Part shown: positions 11,921-22,599 of the stretch, one piece after another
Position numbering within the stretch: position 1 is the first letter of the stretch
Layout of the letters: every line of letters starts with the position of its first letter
Origin: Zygaena filipendulae
Taxonomy: Eukaryota; Arthropoda; Insecta; Lepidoptera; Zygaenidae
Direction: 5' to 3'
DNA: 64,000 nt
Assembly (NCBI GenBank): GCA_907165275.2
Contig: OU015661.1
Coordinates: 7,757,501-7,821,500, forward strand
The notes under the pieces: generated by a model
Database searches by the model: none
The model's input: only the letters and a program-made list of their open reading frames with translations
Told to the model about the DNA's origin: nothing
Position numbers and translations under genes: made by a program

Positions 11921-12103
11921 TTACCTAGTTTTCTTTAAGGCCTAAACATGTCATTGCGAAAACAATCGATGTTTTAGAAACATCGATGTATTTCTCAATA
12001 CATCGAACTAACATCGATGCAACCGATCGATGCATTACATCAGAAAAAAACATCGATGTATATTAATTTTAATGTCCATCTCTACAGAAGATTAATTTTA
12101 TTA

Positions 12104-12558
12104 TGCTACTGCTCCACCTGCGTTAACGTTAACGTTGATGTTAATGTCCAACTACGCTTGCATTAAAATACGTGTTGGCTACATTTAGTTTGTAACGTGC
12201 CGTTAAGCGTTAATTTCTAGTGAAATAACGCGTTAACACAAAATGGCAGTCGAAGCTTCAAACAGCTGTTTTTTTGCAATGGCGGCAGAAGCAGCTGTAA
12301 TTTTAGACCAATCCAATGTCGTCTTTTTATTGTTCCCGCCAAAACAAAGTAAATAAGGTCATGCTCCGCGCGTGCGCTACGCAGAATGAGAAGGCGTTAA
12401 TGTAGCCAACACCGCTTAGTGCGCTAAATAACGCGCTAAAACCATTTGATGTGTCCAAAAAACCGACACCCGAGCTAATACGTTAATGCGTTAATCTGTT
12501 AATCCGTTAACGCGTTAAAATGTTGGCCACACGTTAACACGCAGGTGGAGCAGTAGCA
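12104..12558. mobile_element. Harbinger-like MITE with TTA duplication
   Basis: Terminal inverted repeats TGCTACTGCTCCACCTGCGT and its complement ending TGGAGCAGTAGCA. TTA flanks both sides (12101-12103, 12559-12561). A 3-bp TWA duplication is the PIF/Harbinger rule. The interior is rich in GTTAACG and CGTTAA words. A second inverted pair, GTGTTGGCTACATT at 12170 and AATGTAGCCAACAC at 12397, lies within. No transposase. Confidence 0.8.
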
Positions 12559-12589
12559 TTAGATAGGTAATGTTCTGAGCAGGTTCTGA

Positions 12590-13920
12590 GATTAACTCAC
12601 ATATTTTTTTTGGTGAAGTTTACCCCTTTCGGGGAAGGCAGAAGGAAACTTAGTCCATATAGCCAATTCAATGGGAATATTTCTTCTTCTGAAGTTATTT
12701 ACATCGAAATGCATTGGTGAGATGCAACGAAAACCAATCACAGCCACGCTTAACACATGACGTCAATTTTATTTTTTTAGGAAAGATTTACCTCTTTTAG
12801 AGAAGGCAAAAGAAACTAAGTGCATACAGTCAAGTGCATTAATAGGGTACTTGCATGAAATTTTTTTTTCAGTCTATTTTAAAGATATATGGCCTACTTA
12901 GACAAAGCAAGAAAAAGAAAAAAAATATATGCATAAATTAATGAAATAGAGCGTTTCAAAGTTCCTACTTTAGACTTTACCGCCGAAACGCGGAATGACG
13001 TCACTTGTTCAAAATTACGCCTTATTAATCTGTGATAGAAATGTCACTGTCGCATTGACAGGGTCATGCGACACTGACAGACAGATAACTTCAATGTCCA
13101 AAAGCGAAATTAAGGTTGAACTGTGTCGAGTTACTTCCAAAAGTTCAAGTAAAGAATCGAAATGCATCTTACTGGTGCATTTTAAAGTAAAAAACTTCAG
13201 AAAATGGAAAATATGCGTTGACTGTATGCACTTAGTTTCTTTTGCCTTCTCTGAAAGAGGTAAATCTTTCCTAAAAAAATAAAAGTGACGTCATGTGTTA
13301 AGCGTGGCTGTGATTGGTGTTTCGTTGCAACGTTCCGTTTCACAAAATTAAAAGTTGAATATTTCGGAAACTATTGAATTTTTTAAAGTAAATCTTTCAC
13401 GATAACGCTTTTCTAAGGCTCTATTTTTGAATTATTGACACAATTTCTTATTATAAATTTCATGCAAGTACCCTATTTATGCATATATTTTTTTCTTTTT
13501 CTTGCTTTGTTTAAGTAGGCCATATATCTTTAAAACAAACTGAAAAAAAAAATCGTGCAAGTACCCTATTATGCAAAATCCACCATATTCACACAATATT
13601 AATCACGATAAACGAATTTGCAAAACAAAGAAATAAAACTGACGTCCACTCTGCTAAAAATCCCGCCAAAATTCCAGATTAACTCACAAATTAACTAGAC
13701 TTAGAAAAGCTCTTTTTTTGTGAAGGAAACTTAGTCCATATAGCCAATAGGGTACTTGCATGAATTTTTTTTTAGTCTATTCTAAAGATATATGGCCTAC
13801 TTAAACAAAGCAAGAAAAAGAAAAAAAATATATGCATAAATTAATTAAATAGAGCGTTTCAAAGTTCGTACTTTAGACTTTACCGCCGAAACGCGGAATG
13901 ACGTCACGCACGGCACGCAA
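12590..13920. repeat. Nested inverted and direct repeats
   Basis: Four arrangements are readable. First, 12726-12840 is inverted at 13214-13330. Second, 12846-13005 is repeated directly and nearly identically at 13746-13905. Third, part of it (GATATATGGCCTACTTA...) is inverted at 13455-13565. Fourth, 12610-12725 is an inverted relative of 3918-4200. A CACAAATTAACTAGAC motif is at 13685. The block looks like successive insertions of one foldback family into itself. The 95-codon plus-strand frame at 12995-13282 runs through these repeats and is not a gene. Confidence 0.7.
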
Positions 13921-14137
13921 CGGATTTTAGTTTGCTTTGTATGATTTCATATTATAGCACTGCGTGCACTATCCGCGCCGCCCGCACGGTACACCGGCAT
14001 TTATGAGCAATGAGTTTGGCTGGCGCGGGCCAGTGGACACTGGACGCCTACCTTAAAACGTAGACTGTCTACGTCCCAAGAAGCTTACGTCCGCGTCCTA
14101 AAACGTAGTGATTCGTAGTGATTATAATTATTATCTA

Positions 14138-14594
14138 CTAGCTGTGCCCTGCGGTTTCACCCGCGGTAATTTCTGAGTTCCCGCGGAAATTCCGGGATAA
14201 AAGTACCCTATGTCCTTCTTTGTACCCCTGACAACGTGCATGCGGTGCATGCCAAATTTCATTCAAATCCGTTCAGCCGTTTTTGCGTGATTGAATTAAC
14301 GTATGCGCATTTTCATCAGACTTGCTTCAAATTTATCATCACTGCTCAGCTCCTATGTGTCTGCGTTATGTTATATAGCCTATACCCTACCCAGGAGTAT
14401 GGACTACAATCGTACCAAGTTTGGTTAAAATCCCTTCAGTATTTTTTGACCCATGCATACAGACAGACAGACAAAAAAATTACTGATTGCATTTTTGGCA
14501 TCAGTATCGATCACCATTCATCCTACAATATTAATTTTGAATAGATATTCAATGTACAGAATTGACTTCTCTACAGTTTTATTATAAGTATAGA
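14138..14594 (-). mobile_element. Non-autonomous Helitron-like element, long copy
   Basis: On the minus strand it starts TCTATACTTATAATAAAACT after A and ends CAGCTAG before T. The terminal hairpin is CCGCGG...CCTGCGG-type with a TTTCAC loop as seen on the plus strand. A (CAGA)n run is internal at 14460. Confidence 0.75.
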
Positions 14595-14914
14595 TATAGA
14601 AGAAGATATAGATATAGATATGTAGGTATGTATAGGCGATGATAGAATCATGTAGGTACTATTATGTTGATCATAAACCATAGTAGGTATCTATCGATGA
14701 AATACCTACACATTAAACTAGGAACTTACCAAATTTAATACGGTAGGTATACCATCTGCTCCGTGGGTATACCTACCTACTTAATAAGAATCTGAACACC
14801 TGGATGTTGTTTACTCAAAAATATGTTAACAAATGCGTCTATCAAACACGTATCTACCACCAAGGCGAGGCAAAGTTGCAAAAGTCGAAATTGTTTTTTT
14901 ATAGGTAATATAGC

Positions 14915-15110
14915 TGTTCCCCGCGGTTTCACCCGCAGTATTTTCGAAGTTGCCGTGGGAATTTCGGAATAAAAAGTAGACCAGGTACAGGACTACTGTA
15001 GCTTCTTATAAGTCAAAGAATTTTCAAAATCGGTTCAGTAGATCCAGAGATTATCCCCTACAACGTCACAAACTCACAAACTCACAATATTATTCACAAA
15101 CTCACACGGT
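14915..15110 (-). mobile_element. Helitron-like element, decayed copy
   Basis: Opens TAGCTGTTCCCCGCGGTTTC on the plus strand and runs to the CACAAACTCACA repeats. The far end is not clean. Confidence 0.55.
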
Positions 15111-15134
15111 TTGAATGAAGTCGATGACAAGCGA

Positions 15135-15400
15135 CATATGAAGTGGGTAGATGGGCTAAGTCAACTCCACAGGTCAACTGCCGCCACGAGCTTTAGCGTC
15201 ACGAGCGTCGTGAGCAGAACAACCCAAGTGGACACAAGTGGGCTTGGCACCGAATTCAAACCGATCAGTAGTAGCACTAACCAATAATAATATTACGTGT
15301 ATTATTGTCTTTTGGATTAAATCGGTATTTTGTTATTTTTAGCTTTTTAGTTTTGTGTTTTTGGAAGTCTGTTTTAATTTTTTTTGTTAAAACTTTGTAG
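15135..15400 (+). repeat. Dispersed repeat (AAACCGATCAGTRGTAGCAC family)
   Basis: Contains GATGGGCTAAGTC, CCGATCAGTAGTAGCAC, and a stretch near GTCTTTTGGATTAAATCGGT. The same order is seen at 51280-51500 and as one arm of the palindrome at 25046-25331. Partial copies are at 38385-38480 and 44775-44850. Confidence 0.7.
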
Positions 15401-15561
15401 TGTTAGTATGCATCAGTTTTTTCATCATAATCGCTGTTATGTGAATTCTCCAGATATATTTTGTTCTATTTGTGGTTTATATTCACAAAATGTAAAAAAA
15501 AAAGTATTACGCCTTTGATTACGAAGTGTTATCGTGCACATTTTGGTTTAGATAGGGCAGA

Positions 15562-15585
15562 CCTCAGACGAAATTTCGTCTGAGG
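15562..15585. repeat. Perfect 24-bp palindrome CCTCAGACGAAA/TTTCGTCTGAGG
   Basis: The two 12-base halves are exact reverse complements with no spacer. Related words occur at 25398-25436, 33538-33590 and 37023. Confidence 0.85.
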
Positions 15586-15887
15586 GGCAGACAAGAAAAA
15601 ATATGGGGTGCTACATTATATGTATAGGAGTTACCTACTCATGCCACAAGCATTGACGAACTAGTTAGTTAAAATTTTCGTTAAAGCAATGAATAAAGAA
15701 GTTTAACATTTTTAAAGCAAAAATTTTCTAGTTTGATACAAAAGCAAAAGAAGATACTGTACATATTTACTGGCCCAGACGTTAAGAAGTTAATAAAAGG
15801 TCCTTTCTTCATTTCCACATTATTCAAGTCACGGAATTTTCTTGGGAAACAAGCGGTCTCCTCAATAAGTACCTAGTAAGTCAATTA

Positions 15888-16162
15888 ATCTGTACATTGA
15901 ATATTTTTGACAAATTTTGACAGGGAGTGATAAAAGAAGAGTAACAAACCACAAAAAACGAGTTTTTAAAATTATTTTCTGTCTGTCTGTCTGTTCGCGA
16001 TAATCTCCGAACCTACTGAACAGATTTGCATGCGGTTTTCACAGGTAGATTAAGCGTAGCCTGGAGCTACATATATTGTTTCATTTAAATCAGACGTCGG
16101 TAAAAAAAGTTGTTATATGTATAAAAACGTTTCACGCGGGAGAAACCGCGGGGCACAGCTAG
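15888..16162 (+). mobile_element. Helitron-like element (subfamily with AAAAGAGTAG start)
   Basis: Ends CACAGCTAG before T, with CGCGGGAGAAACCGCG just upstream. It shares the TCTGTCTGTCTGTTCGCG and GGTTTTCACAGGTAGATTAA blocks with 29525-29831 and 29860-30121. The 5' end is degraded. Confidence 0.65.
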
Positions 16163-16345
16163 TAGTACGGGCGCCCAAGAGGGGATTTGTGGATTTGTTA
16201 AAGCGCGTCAGATGAACATAAGGGGGTTACCTTGCACCATGTTGAGTACCTCCACCAAATATAGGCCCTCTACACTGGTGGGTGCGTCTAGAATAACCGA
16301 TCAGATTAGTAAAAAAAAAATTGATAACTCGAAATACTCGAGCGC
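16163..16345 (+). repeat. Fragment of a dispersed repeat (AAGCGCGTCAGATGAACATA family)
   Basis: Near identical to 18662-18845 and similar to 44030-44200. It includes CACCATGTTGAGTACCTCCA and ends near ATACTCGAGCGCGTCA. Confidence 0.75.
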
Positions 16346-17407
16346 GTCACCATTCATCGTCACCGTCATATTCACCGTCAAATTTTTGCCTTTACATGTG
16401 TTATGACACAATCCACCTTTTGCTTTCATGATTCGGTTAAACGAAGTAGGACGTAGGTAGGTACTTAAATAGAAGTCAAGATAACCTAGCGAGCGTCAAA
16501 AAACATTAACGACTGTATCTTTTGATTGCGTTGACTTAGAAGTTGAATATTTTCATATCTCGAAGGAATTGTATACCTGATGAGGATCATTTTAACTTGA
16601 TACCTCCACAAGAATCTGAGAAAAAGGGTCACACTCACAACGAAATGATCCTATAAGGGTTCCTTTAATATTTTTTGAGATACGGAACCCTAAAAGTTAA
16701 CGATAGGCCTAGTAAATTACAAAACTCAAAATAGCTATAAAATTACAAAATACTTATAGTGTTACAAAATACAGGTAGATAGGTACCTATTTCAGTTTTT
16801 TTTGTTTCCTTTACTTACAGAACCCTAAGGTTCTTTTTTGGAGATCAGCTATTTGGGTGAGCGAGCGTGAAAATATTAATATAGGAGATTAGAGGGTCCT
16901 AATGATCAAAGGTACCATAATAATCGTCGGCTGCTATTGCTCGGAACCCGTGCTGAGTGGAATGTGTAATTTGAGCCAATTCCGAGCAGCTTTTACAACT
17001 TGAAACAGCTAAAAAGGGATCTTAATATTTGGTTCGCCCTTTGATTAACCTTAGCAAAAGCTTAGCAACAACCTCAACAATGTGACCTATTCAAGGAGAC
17101 TAAAATGTTTAAAAACGTTGTATCGCAAAGGGAAAATACATTAGTATCTACAACCTAGAGCTTTAGTAAAAGCGTGCAGTGACAGTATATTATTATAGAC
17201 ATCTACTCGGATATGGATTGACATGAATGTCTGAGAAATTTCCCCATCCCACCAAAAACATAAATGTAAAAAAGGAGATACACTCGGCGCTGGCTAGCCA
17301 GTTCCTCTGCTTGAAATTGGCTTGACACGCTGCCGCGTGTCTAGATAAAACTAATGTACCTATAGCTATCCAATGAATTTGATTTGTGTAATTTTTACTA
17401 CACTAGA
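16346..17407. other. Gene-free stretch, nothing recognised
   Basis: Low-complexity AT-rich DNA without a supportable element, exon or inverted repeat. Confidence 0.35.
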
Positions 17408-18185
17408 TCTGGGGGTACGGTAGTGCCCCCGCCAAGACCAGCCAAGCGAAGCGGGAGCACTACCTATTTTTTCTCGAAGCGCTTCGTCGTTTTTTGAACC
17501 CTTATAACTTGGGCTTGGATTATAAACGAAATTCTCGAGCATGCAGGACGTTCTCGGGATATGTTGTCGATAGCGGACTTATCAAACATATAAAGTTTTA
17601 ACTACATAGCTCTTGTACTTCAGATTTTATTGATATTTAAAAAGCCCTGATTTCGTCACTGACTCACTGATGATCATCAAAAGTATTTCCTAATGTCCTA
17701 GAAAGCTGAAATTTGGCATGTAAGATAGTATTAGTACACACACACACAATAAAAGAATTATAAAACTTGTAACTTTTATCCCCCAACCCCTTAAACTAGG
17801 GGATGGAATGAGAATGAGAATTCCGCAATTTTGACTTACAAAAAGAAATTAAAATATTTTCATGTAAAATGATGCCAAGACGAGTTCATACGACGGGCAC
17901 AAGTTAAGAGTAGTTAAAAAAGTTATTAGATCGCATGTAGAGCTAAGCTTATAACTCTACACACCCTAACTCTACAAGGTCTGACTTTGCAAACTCTCAC
18001 CTTAGTCAGAATGTGGCTTGGCCGTTTCGTTACTGCAAGAACCTTTGTATAACAAAAAAGTAATTAACAGTGGATAAATATTTCACCTTACGCTCATGTG
18101 AATGGAGCGAAATGGCCAAGTCACATATTCTGACTAAGGTGTAGAGTTTCTTGGCATCATTTTACATGAAAATGTTTTTGTGGGA
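17408..18185 (+). mobile_element. Dispersed 0.77-kb repeat, copy 1
   Basis: Starts TCTGGGGGTACGGTAGTGCC. The same order of blocks recurs at 37513-38270 and 42295-43050. Its right half holds an inverted repeat: TTTTCATGTAAAATGATGCC near 17860 and GGCATCATTTTACATGAAAA near 18153; also CCTTAGTCAGAAT and ATTCTGACTAAGG. No coding capacity. All three copies in the window are in the same orientation. Confidence 0.75.
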
Positions 18186-18239
18186 TAACATTATACAAAA
18201 TAAATAAAATAACATTAAATTTAAAAACTTACTGTTGAT

Positions 18240-18602
18240 TTTTTTTTTTTTATGTCATAGGGGGCAAACGGGCAAGTGGTACACCTGATGGTAAGTGATT
18301 ACCGCCGCCCATGGACATCTGCAACACCAGAAGGCATGCAGGTGCGTTGCCGACCTGGAATGGGGATGGGAACTGGCTTTCAAGTGGGGCTGCCGGAACA
18401 CACCGTTTGGTGCTTGGCGACAGATTTGCAACTTGAAGGTGGTAGCTAGCCAGCCGGGCACTAGAGAGCGCTCTACCACCATGCTATGGTTTCCTTACGG
18501 TGTTTTCCTTCACCGACAGCTCAAGCTCATTGTTAGGATTTGAACCTACACCTTGCGGCGTTTAATCCGAACGCACTAACCACTGAGCTGTCATCGCTAA
18601 TT
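18240..18602 (-). mobile_element. tRNA-derived SINE with poly(A) tail
   Basis: On the minus strand it begins near 18602 with GATGACAGCTCAGTGGTTAG, a tRNA-like head with an A box (TGGTTAGTGCG) and a B box (GGTTCAAATCC near 18540). It ends in a run of A, seen as TTTTTTTTTTTTT at 18239-18251. The body includes TCCATGGGCGGCGGTAATCA. The 75- and 82-codon frames inside it are chance. Confidence 0.75.
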
Positions 18603-18654
18603 CCGATGTGCCTGATCTTTTTTTATGAAATCTCGAAAACAATCGATAATTCAT

Positions 18655-19140
18655 TCCTCATAGTACGGACCGCCAAGAGGGGATTTGTGGATTAGCTAAA
18701 GCGCGTCAGATGAACATAAGGGGGGTACCTTGCACCATGTTGAGTACCTCCACCAAATATAGGCCCTCTACACTGGTGGGGGCGTCTAGAATAACCGATC
18801 AGATTAGTAAAAAAAATCAATAACTCGAAATACTCGAGCGCGTCAGATTAAGATATGGTGGGTTAATTACATAGTGAGAAGTATGTATATGAATAATCTG
18901 ACCATTTGAACGTGACGTAAGGGAGTTAGAGGATCACAAACTTGCAAAAAAACTCTCACTCTCTCGCACCGTCCTCACACTACTTTCCGTCGCCATAACG
19001 TCATCACAGTATATCACGGCGCTAAACGTGTCGAATTATAACTTTTTTTGATCGGTTAAAATACATATTAAAATAAGTTAAGGTAAGTATTACATCAAAC
19101 TATAGGTTCACCTATAACCTTTCACTTTAATGTAATTATA
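18655..19140 (+). repeat. Dispersed repeat, fuller copy (AAGCGCGTCAGATGAACATA family)
   Basis: Shares blocks in order with 44030-44740: CTCGAGCGCGTCAGATTAAG, a stretch near ATGAATAATCTG, TCTCGCACCGTCCTCACACT, and CACTTTAATGTAAT at the end. It is abutted on the right by a Helitron at 19148. Superfamily unknown. Confidence 0.7.
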
Positions 19141-19147
19141 TATCTTA

Positions 19148-19378
19148 TCTTAATATATATAAATCACGTGTCACGTTGTTTGTCCGCGATGGACTCCGAA
19201 ACTACTGAACGGATTTTGATAAAATTTTGCAACCATTTATAATATGGTCCAACTTAAAAGATAGGATAGTTTTTATCGCGGAATTCCCTCGGGAACTGAA
19301 GGACATAGAGTAATTTTTTCCCGAAACCTCCGCGGGAACTCCGAAATTACTGCGGATGAAATCGCGGGGGACAGCTAG
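19148..19378 (+). mobile_element. Non-autonomous Helitron-like element
   Basis: A|TC start (TCTTAATATATATAAATC), CAGCTAG|T end, and GCGGATGAAATCGCG near the 3' end. Confidence 0.75.
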
Positions 19379-19399
19379 TATATTATATAATAAAGCTCA

Positions 19400-19925
19400 T
19401 CACAAAACAACGCGTTCATGTTATTTATTTTATTTTATTTTTCTTTATTCCAACATTAACAGGTATTTAACATTGATAGGACAATACACAATTACAGTTT
19501 GACATGCACTTAAACTAATTAAATACCCTTAAACAATGTTGATCTATAAGGCAAATTTATGGGACGTTGAAAGAGATAAGATTAAAAGAGAAAAAATACA
19601 GGTTGAAGGTAGTTTACAATTTTGAAAGTGAAGAGCAAAAAGCGGTAAATGTGTGTTATTATATGTAAAACGCTCTGGCTTGTTTGTGCTTTAAAGTTAG
19701 TTTTGTGAATAATATTTTGTGAGCTTTTACATATTTCATAGAAATATAAAGTGTGTTTTTTGTGAACAAGAAATAGCTCATAAAGTTATTAAACTTACGT
19801 CAGAAATAAAAAAAAAAATAAAAAAAAAATCATAATTTTTGTTTCTAGCAGTCAGATTAATAATATCCCTTAAAATTATTGTCAGATTTTAAGCCAACAT
19901 AACTTGGACTGCAAGCTGAACCTTC
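19400..19925. other. Gene-free stretch with TTTTATTTT-rich left end
   Basis: The TATTTATTTTATTTTATTTT run at 19418 may be the tail of a minus-strand retroelement. No coding match is seen. Confidence 0.3.
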
Positions 19926-19929
19926 TGTA

Positions 19930-20345
19930 AAATAATCTGACACGCTCGAGCATTTCAAAATTGAGATTTTTTTTTGCATTTTCAAAAATTCGCTACTACC
20001 TTGCGTCACCTCCAAATCGGCAGATTTTTGAAGGGGAGCATTTTTAGGATTCACTTAACATCCCATTTGAATATCTGACGCGCTGGAGTAAATTTTTTTT
20101 TTTCATTTTCTCCCCTTTCGGGTGGCCACCCCCACCACGCAAATCGGCAGATGAATATATTTTCGATATCAGAGACACCTTGGAGTATCTAAACTACAAT
20201 ATCTGACGCGCTCGAGTATTTCCATTAGACTATTTTTTTTTACATTTTTTAAAGCCTGTAGAAGCTAAACCCACCGGTGAATGAAAAAATATCATATGAC
20301 CTTATTTTGTTTATATCTCTTAATCTTCAAAACCCAATAGGTCCC
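19930..20345 (+). repeat. Repeat array of TCTGACGCGCTCGAGTATTT words
   Basis: ATCTGACACGCTCGAGCATT (19936), ATCTGACGCGCTGGAGTAAA (20072) and ATCTGACGCGCTCGAGTATT (20201) are spaced about 130 bases apart. The AATCTTCAAAACCCAATAGG block at 20321 recurs near 45130. It is related to the CTCGAGCGCGTCAGAT family. Confidence 0.55.
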
Positions 20346-20574
20346 AACGACGCTCGAGTCAATCCCGAATTAGCATCGGTATCTCCCGTACTATCACGCC
20401 TCGCCTTGGTAATTGGTATAGTCCCGCCATGTCGCTATCTACATGTGTCCTCAGAGCAATGCGAGGTGTTATGCAGGGAAAATGATATTGGCCGTTTCCC
20501 GTTAAACAGAAGAACGTCGTTGATGAATGATGGTAGATATACCTATCATTAAGCGGTGGCATCGGTGACGACTG

Positions 20575-20722
20575 ACGACCCGATTGGCGCAGTGATCACC
20601 ATGCCTATCCGCTAATAAGGAGGTTCGAGTTTCGATTCCCGGTGGGGGTGCAGAGCGTTGTGTGGTGAACACAATGTTCCTTTTTTCAGTCTGGGCGAGT
20701 TTATATACCTATCTAAAGTAAT
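20575..20722 (+). mobile_element. tRNA-derived SINE, 5' part
   Basis: CCCGATTGGCGCAGTGATCA supplies an A box and GTTTCGATTCCCGG a B box at tRNA spacing. The same head is at 41700-41790 on the other strand. The (ATT)n tail is missing and a Helitron follows at 20729. Confidence 0.7.
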
Positions 20723-20728
20723 AATATA

Positions 20729-21053
20729 TCCTTACTAATATTATAAATGCGAAAGTGAGTTTGTTTGTTTATTATTTTGTTTGTTTGTTACGCTTTCACG
20801 GCTCAATGGCTCAGGAGATCATCATGAAATTTTGCATACACGTTGTCAGGAATACAGAGGAGGACGTAGGGTACTTTTAGGATTCCGTAGCCAAATGGCA
20901 AAAAACGGAACCCTTATGGATTCGTCATGTCTGTCTGTCTGTCTGTCTGTCTATCCGTCCGTATGTCACAGCCACTTTTGTATACTTATTACTTACTGGA
21001 ATTCTCGCGGGAACTCCAAAGCGAATGCGGGTGAAATCGCGAGGAACAGCTAG
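20729..21053 (+). mobile_element. Non-autonomous Helitron-like element, near full length
   Basis: TCCTTACTAATATTATAAAT follows A; CAGCTAG precedes T. The hairpin GCGGGTGAAATCGC is 8 bases from CTAG. Internal (TGTC)n at 20927-20952. Confidence 0.8.
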
Positions 21054-21148
21054 TATGTAATAATAAGTAAGTAGTACGTATATACCACGTTTATATACGT
21101 ATATACCACGCTTATAGCTTAGTGTGGGATTAGGTAAGAATGGTAAGA

Positions 21149-21525
21149 TATACAACGTGTTAATGAATTTATTGAAAACCTGATACACCCTATTAAAAAA
21201 AATAAACAATAATATGATTAAAATATTAATGATTAATATAATAAAATATTTTATGTCGAAAAAAATTATACTTTGAAAGTTATTCAACATTAGTTCGGAG
21301 GTGTCCTAGATCTATGAAATTCCAAGCGCTACGCCCGCGCCTACCGGTTCGATTTTTTTTGCTGCGGGCGGCGTACGCGCCAAATATTGTATTATAAATA
21401 ATTTAGACATGGGCTAGTAAAAATGAAAAATATAACCTATATTAAAACATAGTGCGATCGATTCGCTTGTCAATTCTGAGCAAACTACTTTCTAGTTTTC
21501 AGTTAATTCATTAACACGTTGTATA
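21149..21525. mobile_element. MITE with TATACAACGTGTTAATGAAT ends
   Basis: The left end TATACAACGTGTTAATGAAT is repeated inverted at the right end (ATTCATTAACACGTTGTATA). It is 377 bp. A relative in inverse orientation is at 50967-51275. The centre is CG-rich (CGCCCGCGCCTACCGGTTCG). The flanks do not give a clear duplication. Confidence 0.75.
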
Positions 21526-22599
21526 AAATAACTTTGTTGTCTGTCAAAATCTCTAATAAAGAATTTTAGACTATAACTTTAAATTAGGATACCTACTTGG
21601 TTTGGCTCAGAAAGTTATTTCCATGAAAAGATAATTAAAAAGAAGTCTTTTTGTAGGCTTCGTTCTTTAGGCTTCGTTAACGTTCAACACTTCCACTCCT
21701 GTTTGCGTAAGCATAATATATATTTATTATGTCAGCATGTCAGAAGTCAGTCAATCACATGAAAATAAATACGTAAAGGAAGAAATGAAATAAGAATGAA
21801 ACTGGGCTTGATTAGGCCGAGTAACCCAGACCCTTAACCCTTGGGCTTATCATCTCCATTATGATTGCTACAACTACTACAATACAATGATGTATAATCA
21901 CAATGAAAACAACTTGCTCGGCCATATATCATTCAAGTCAATTTAATTGATAAAGACTTACAAGACTGTAAATCAAACATTACTTCATTAGGCATGATGA
22001 TGTCAATACTAATGTATATAATTAGGTAGATAGGTACTTATATAAAGTAGCTGTTCCCCCACGATTTTACCCGCGGCACCCCGCGGTAATTTCGGAGTTC
22101 CCGCGGGAATTCCGGGTTACAATATACACTCACAAATAATGTGGCTTTCTATTGGTAAAAGAATTTTCAAAACCCCTATAACATAAGCACCTATAGATTA
22201 TAGATGAATAAATCTTAAGTACCTGGGTATGTACCTACTTAGGTACTTTTATTATTTCCTTCAGGGTAATTATGTAACTTTTGTTGCTGTCATATTTCAG
22301 TTTCAATCAGAAAAATAGCGATTTTATGATTAACTAATTAATCATGTTTAGGCAGCTTCAACTTATGTTGTTGTTTGGTTGACTGCTAGATATTTTAGGT
22401 GTCAAAATGTACATTGGACGTAACCGCAATACCGCTGTTTTTTAAAGCAACCGAAGACTGATAGAAACACAAGGAGTTTTTTGGCGGGAATCAAAGATGG
22501 CAGTTAGGTCATTTATATTCATGTCGATAAAAAATGGTTAAAAGTGGATTTTTTTTTGTGGTAAAAAGGTGCGGTATTGGACAATAATTTTCACAGTGA
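21526..22599. other. Gene-free stretch with a Helitron fragment at 22050-22115
   Basis: GTAGCTGTTCCCCCACGATT at about 22047 is a minus-strand Helitron end; the rest is lost. Nothing else recognised. Confidence 0.4.

Larger units (their letters stand above)
9798..12084 (+). mobile_element. THAP-domain DNA transposon relic
   Basis: The ends are TAGAGATGG and the complement CCATCTCTA. The flanking octamers AAAAAGAT and CAGAAGAT agree at six of eight positions. Both terminal regions carry several copies of ATCGATGTAT, at 9820-9900 and 11960-12060. Inside lies a broken THAP exon pair (10156-10781). THAP DNA-binding domains are carried by P-element and some Harbinger/ISL2EU transposases. No DDE catalytic region survives that I can see. 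A Helitron (10410-10639) and a foldback copy (11716-11915) have inserted. The superfamily is uncertain: 8-bp duplications fit P or hAT. Confidence 0.6.

Noticed and set aside
20277..20562. Overlapping 91- and 67-codon frames on both strands
   Set aside because: They lie in a dispersed repeat (the CTTCAAAACCCAAT block is shared with 45130) and have no protein signature.
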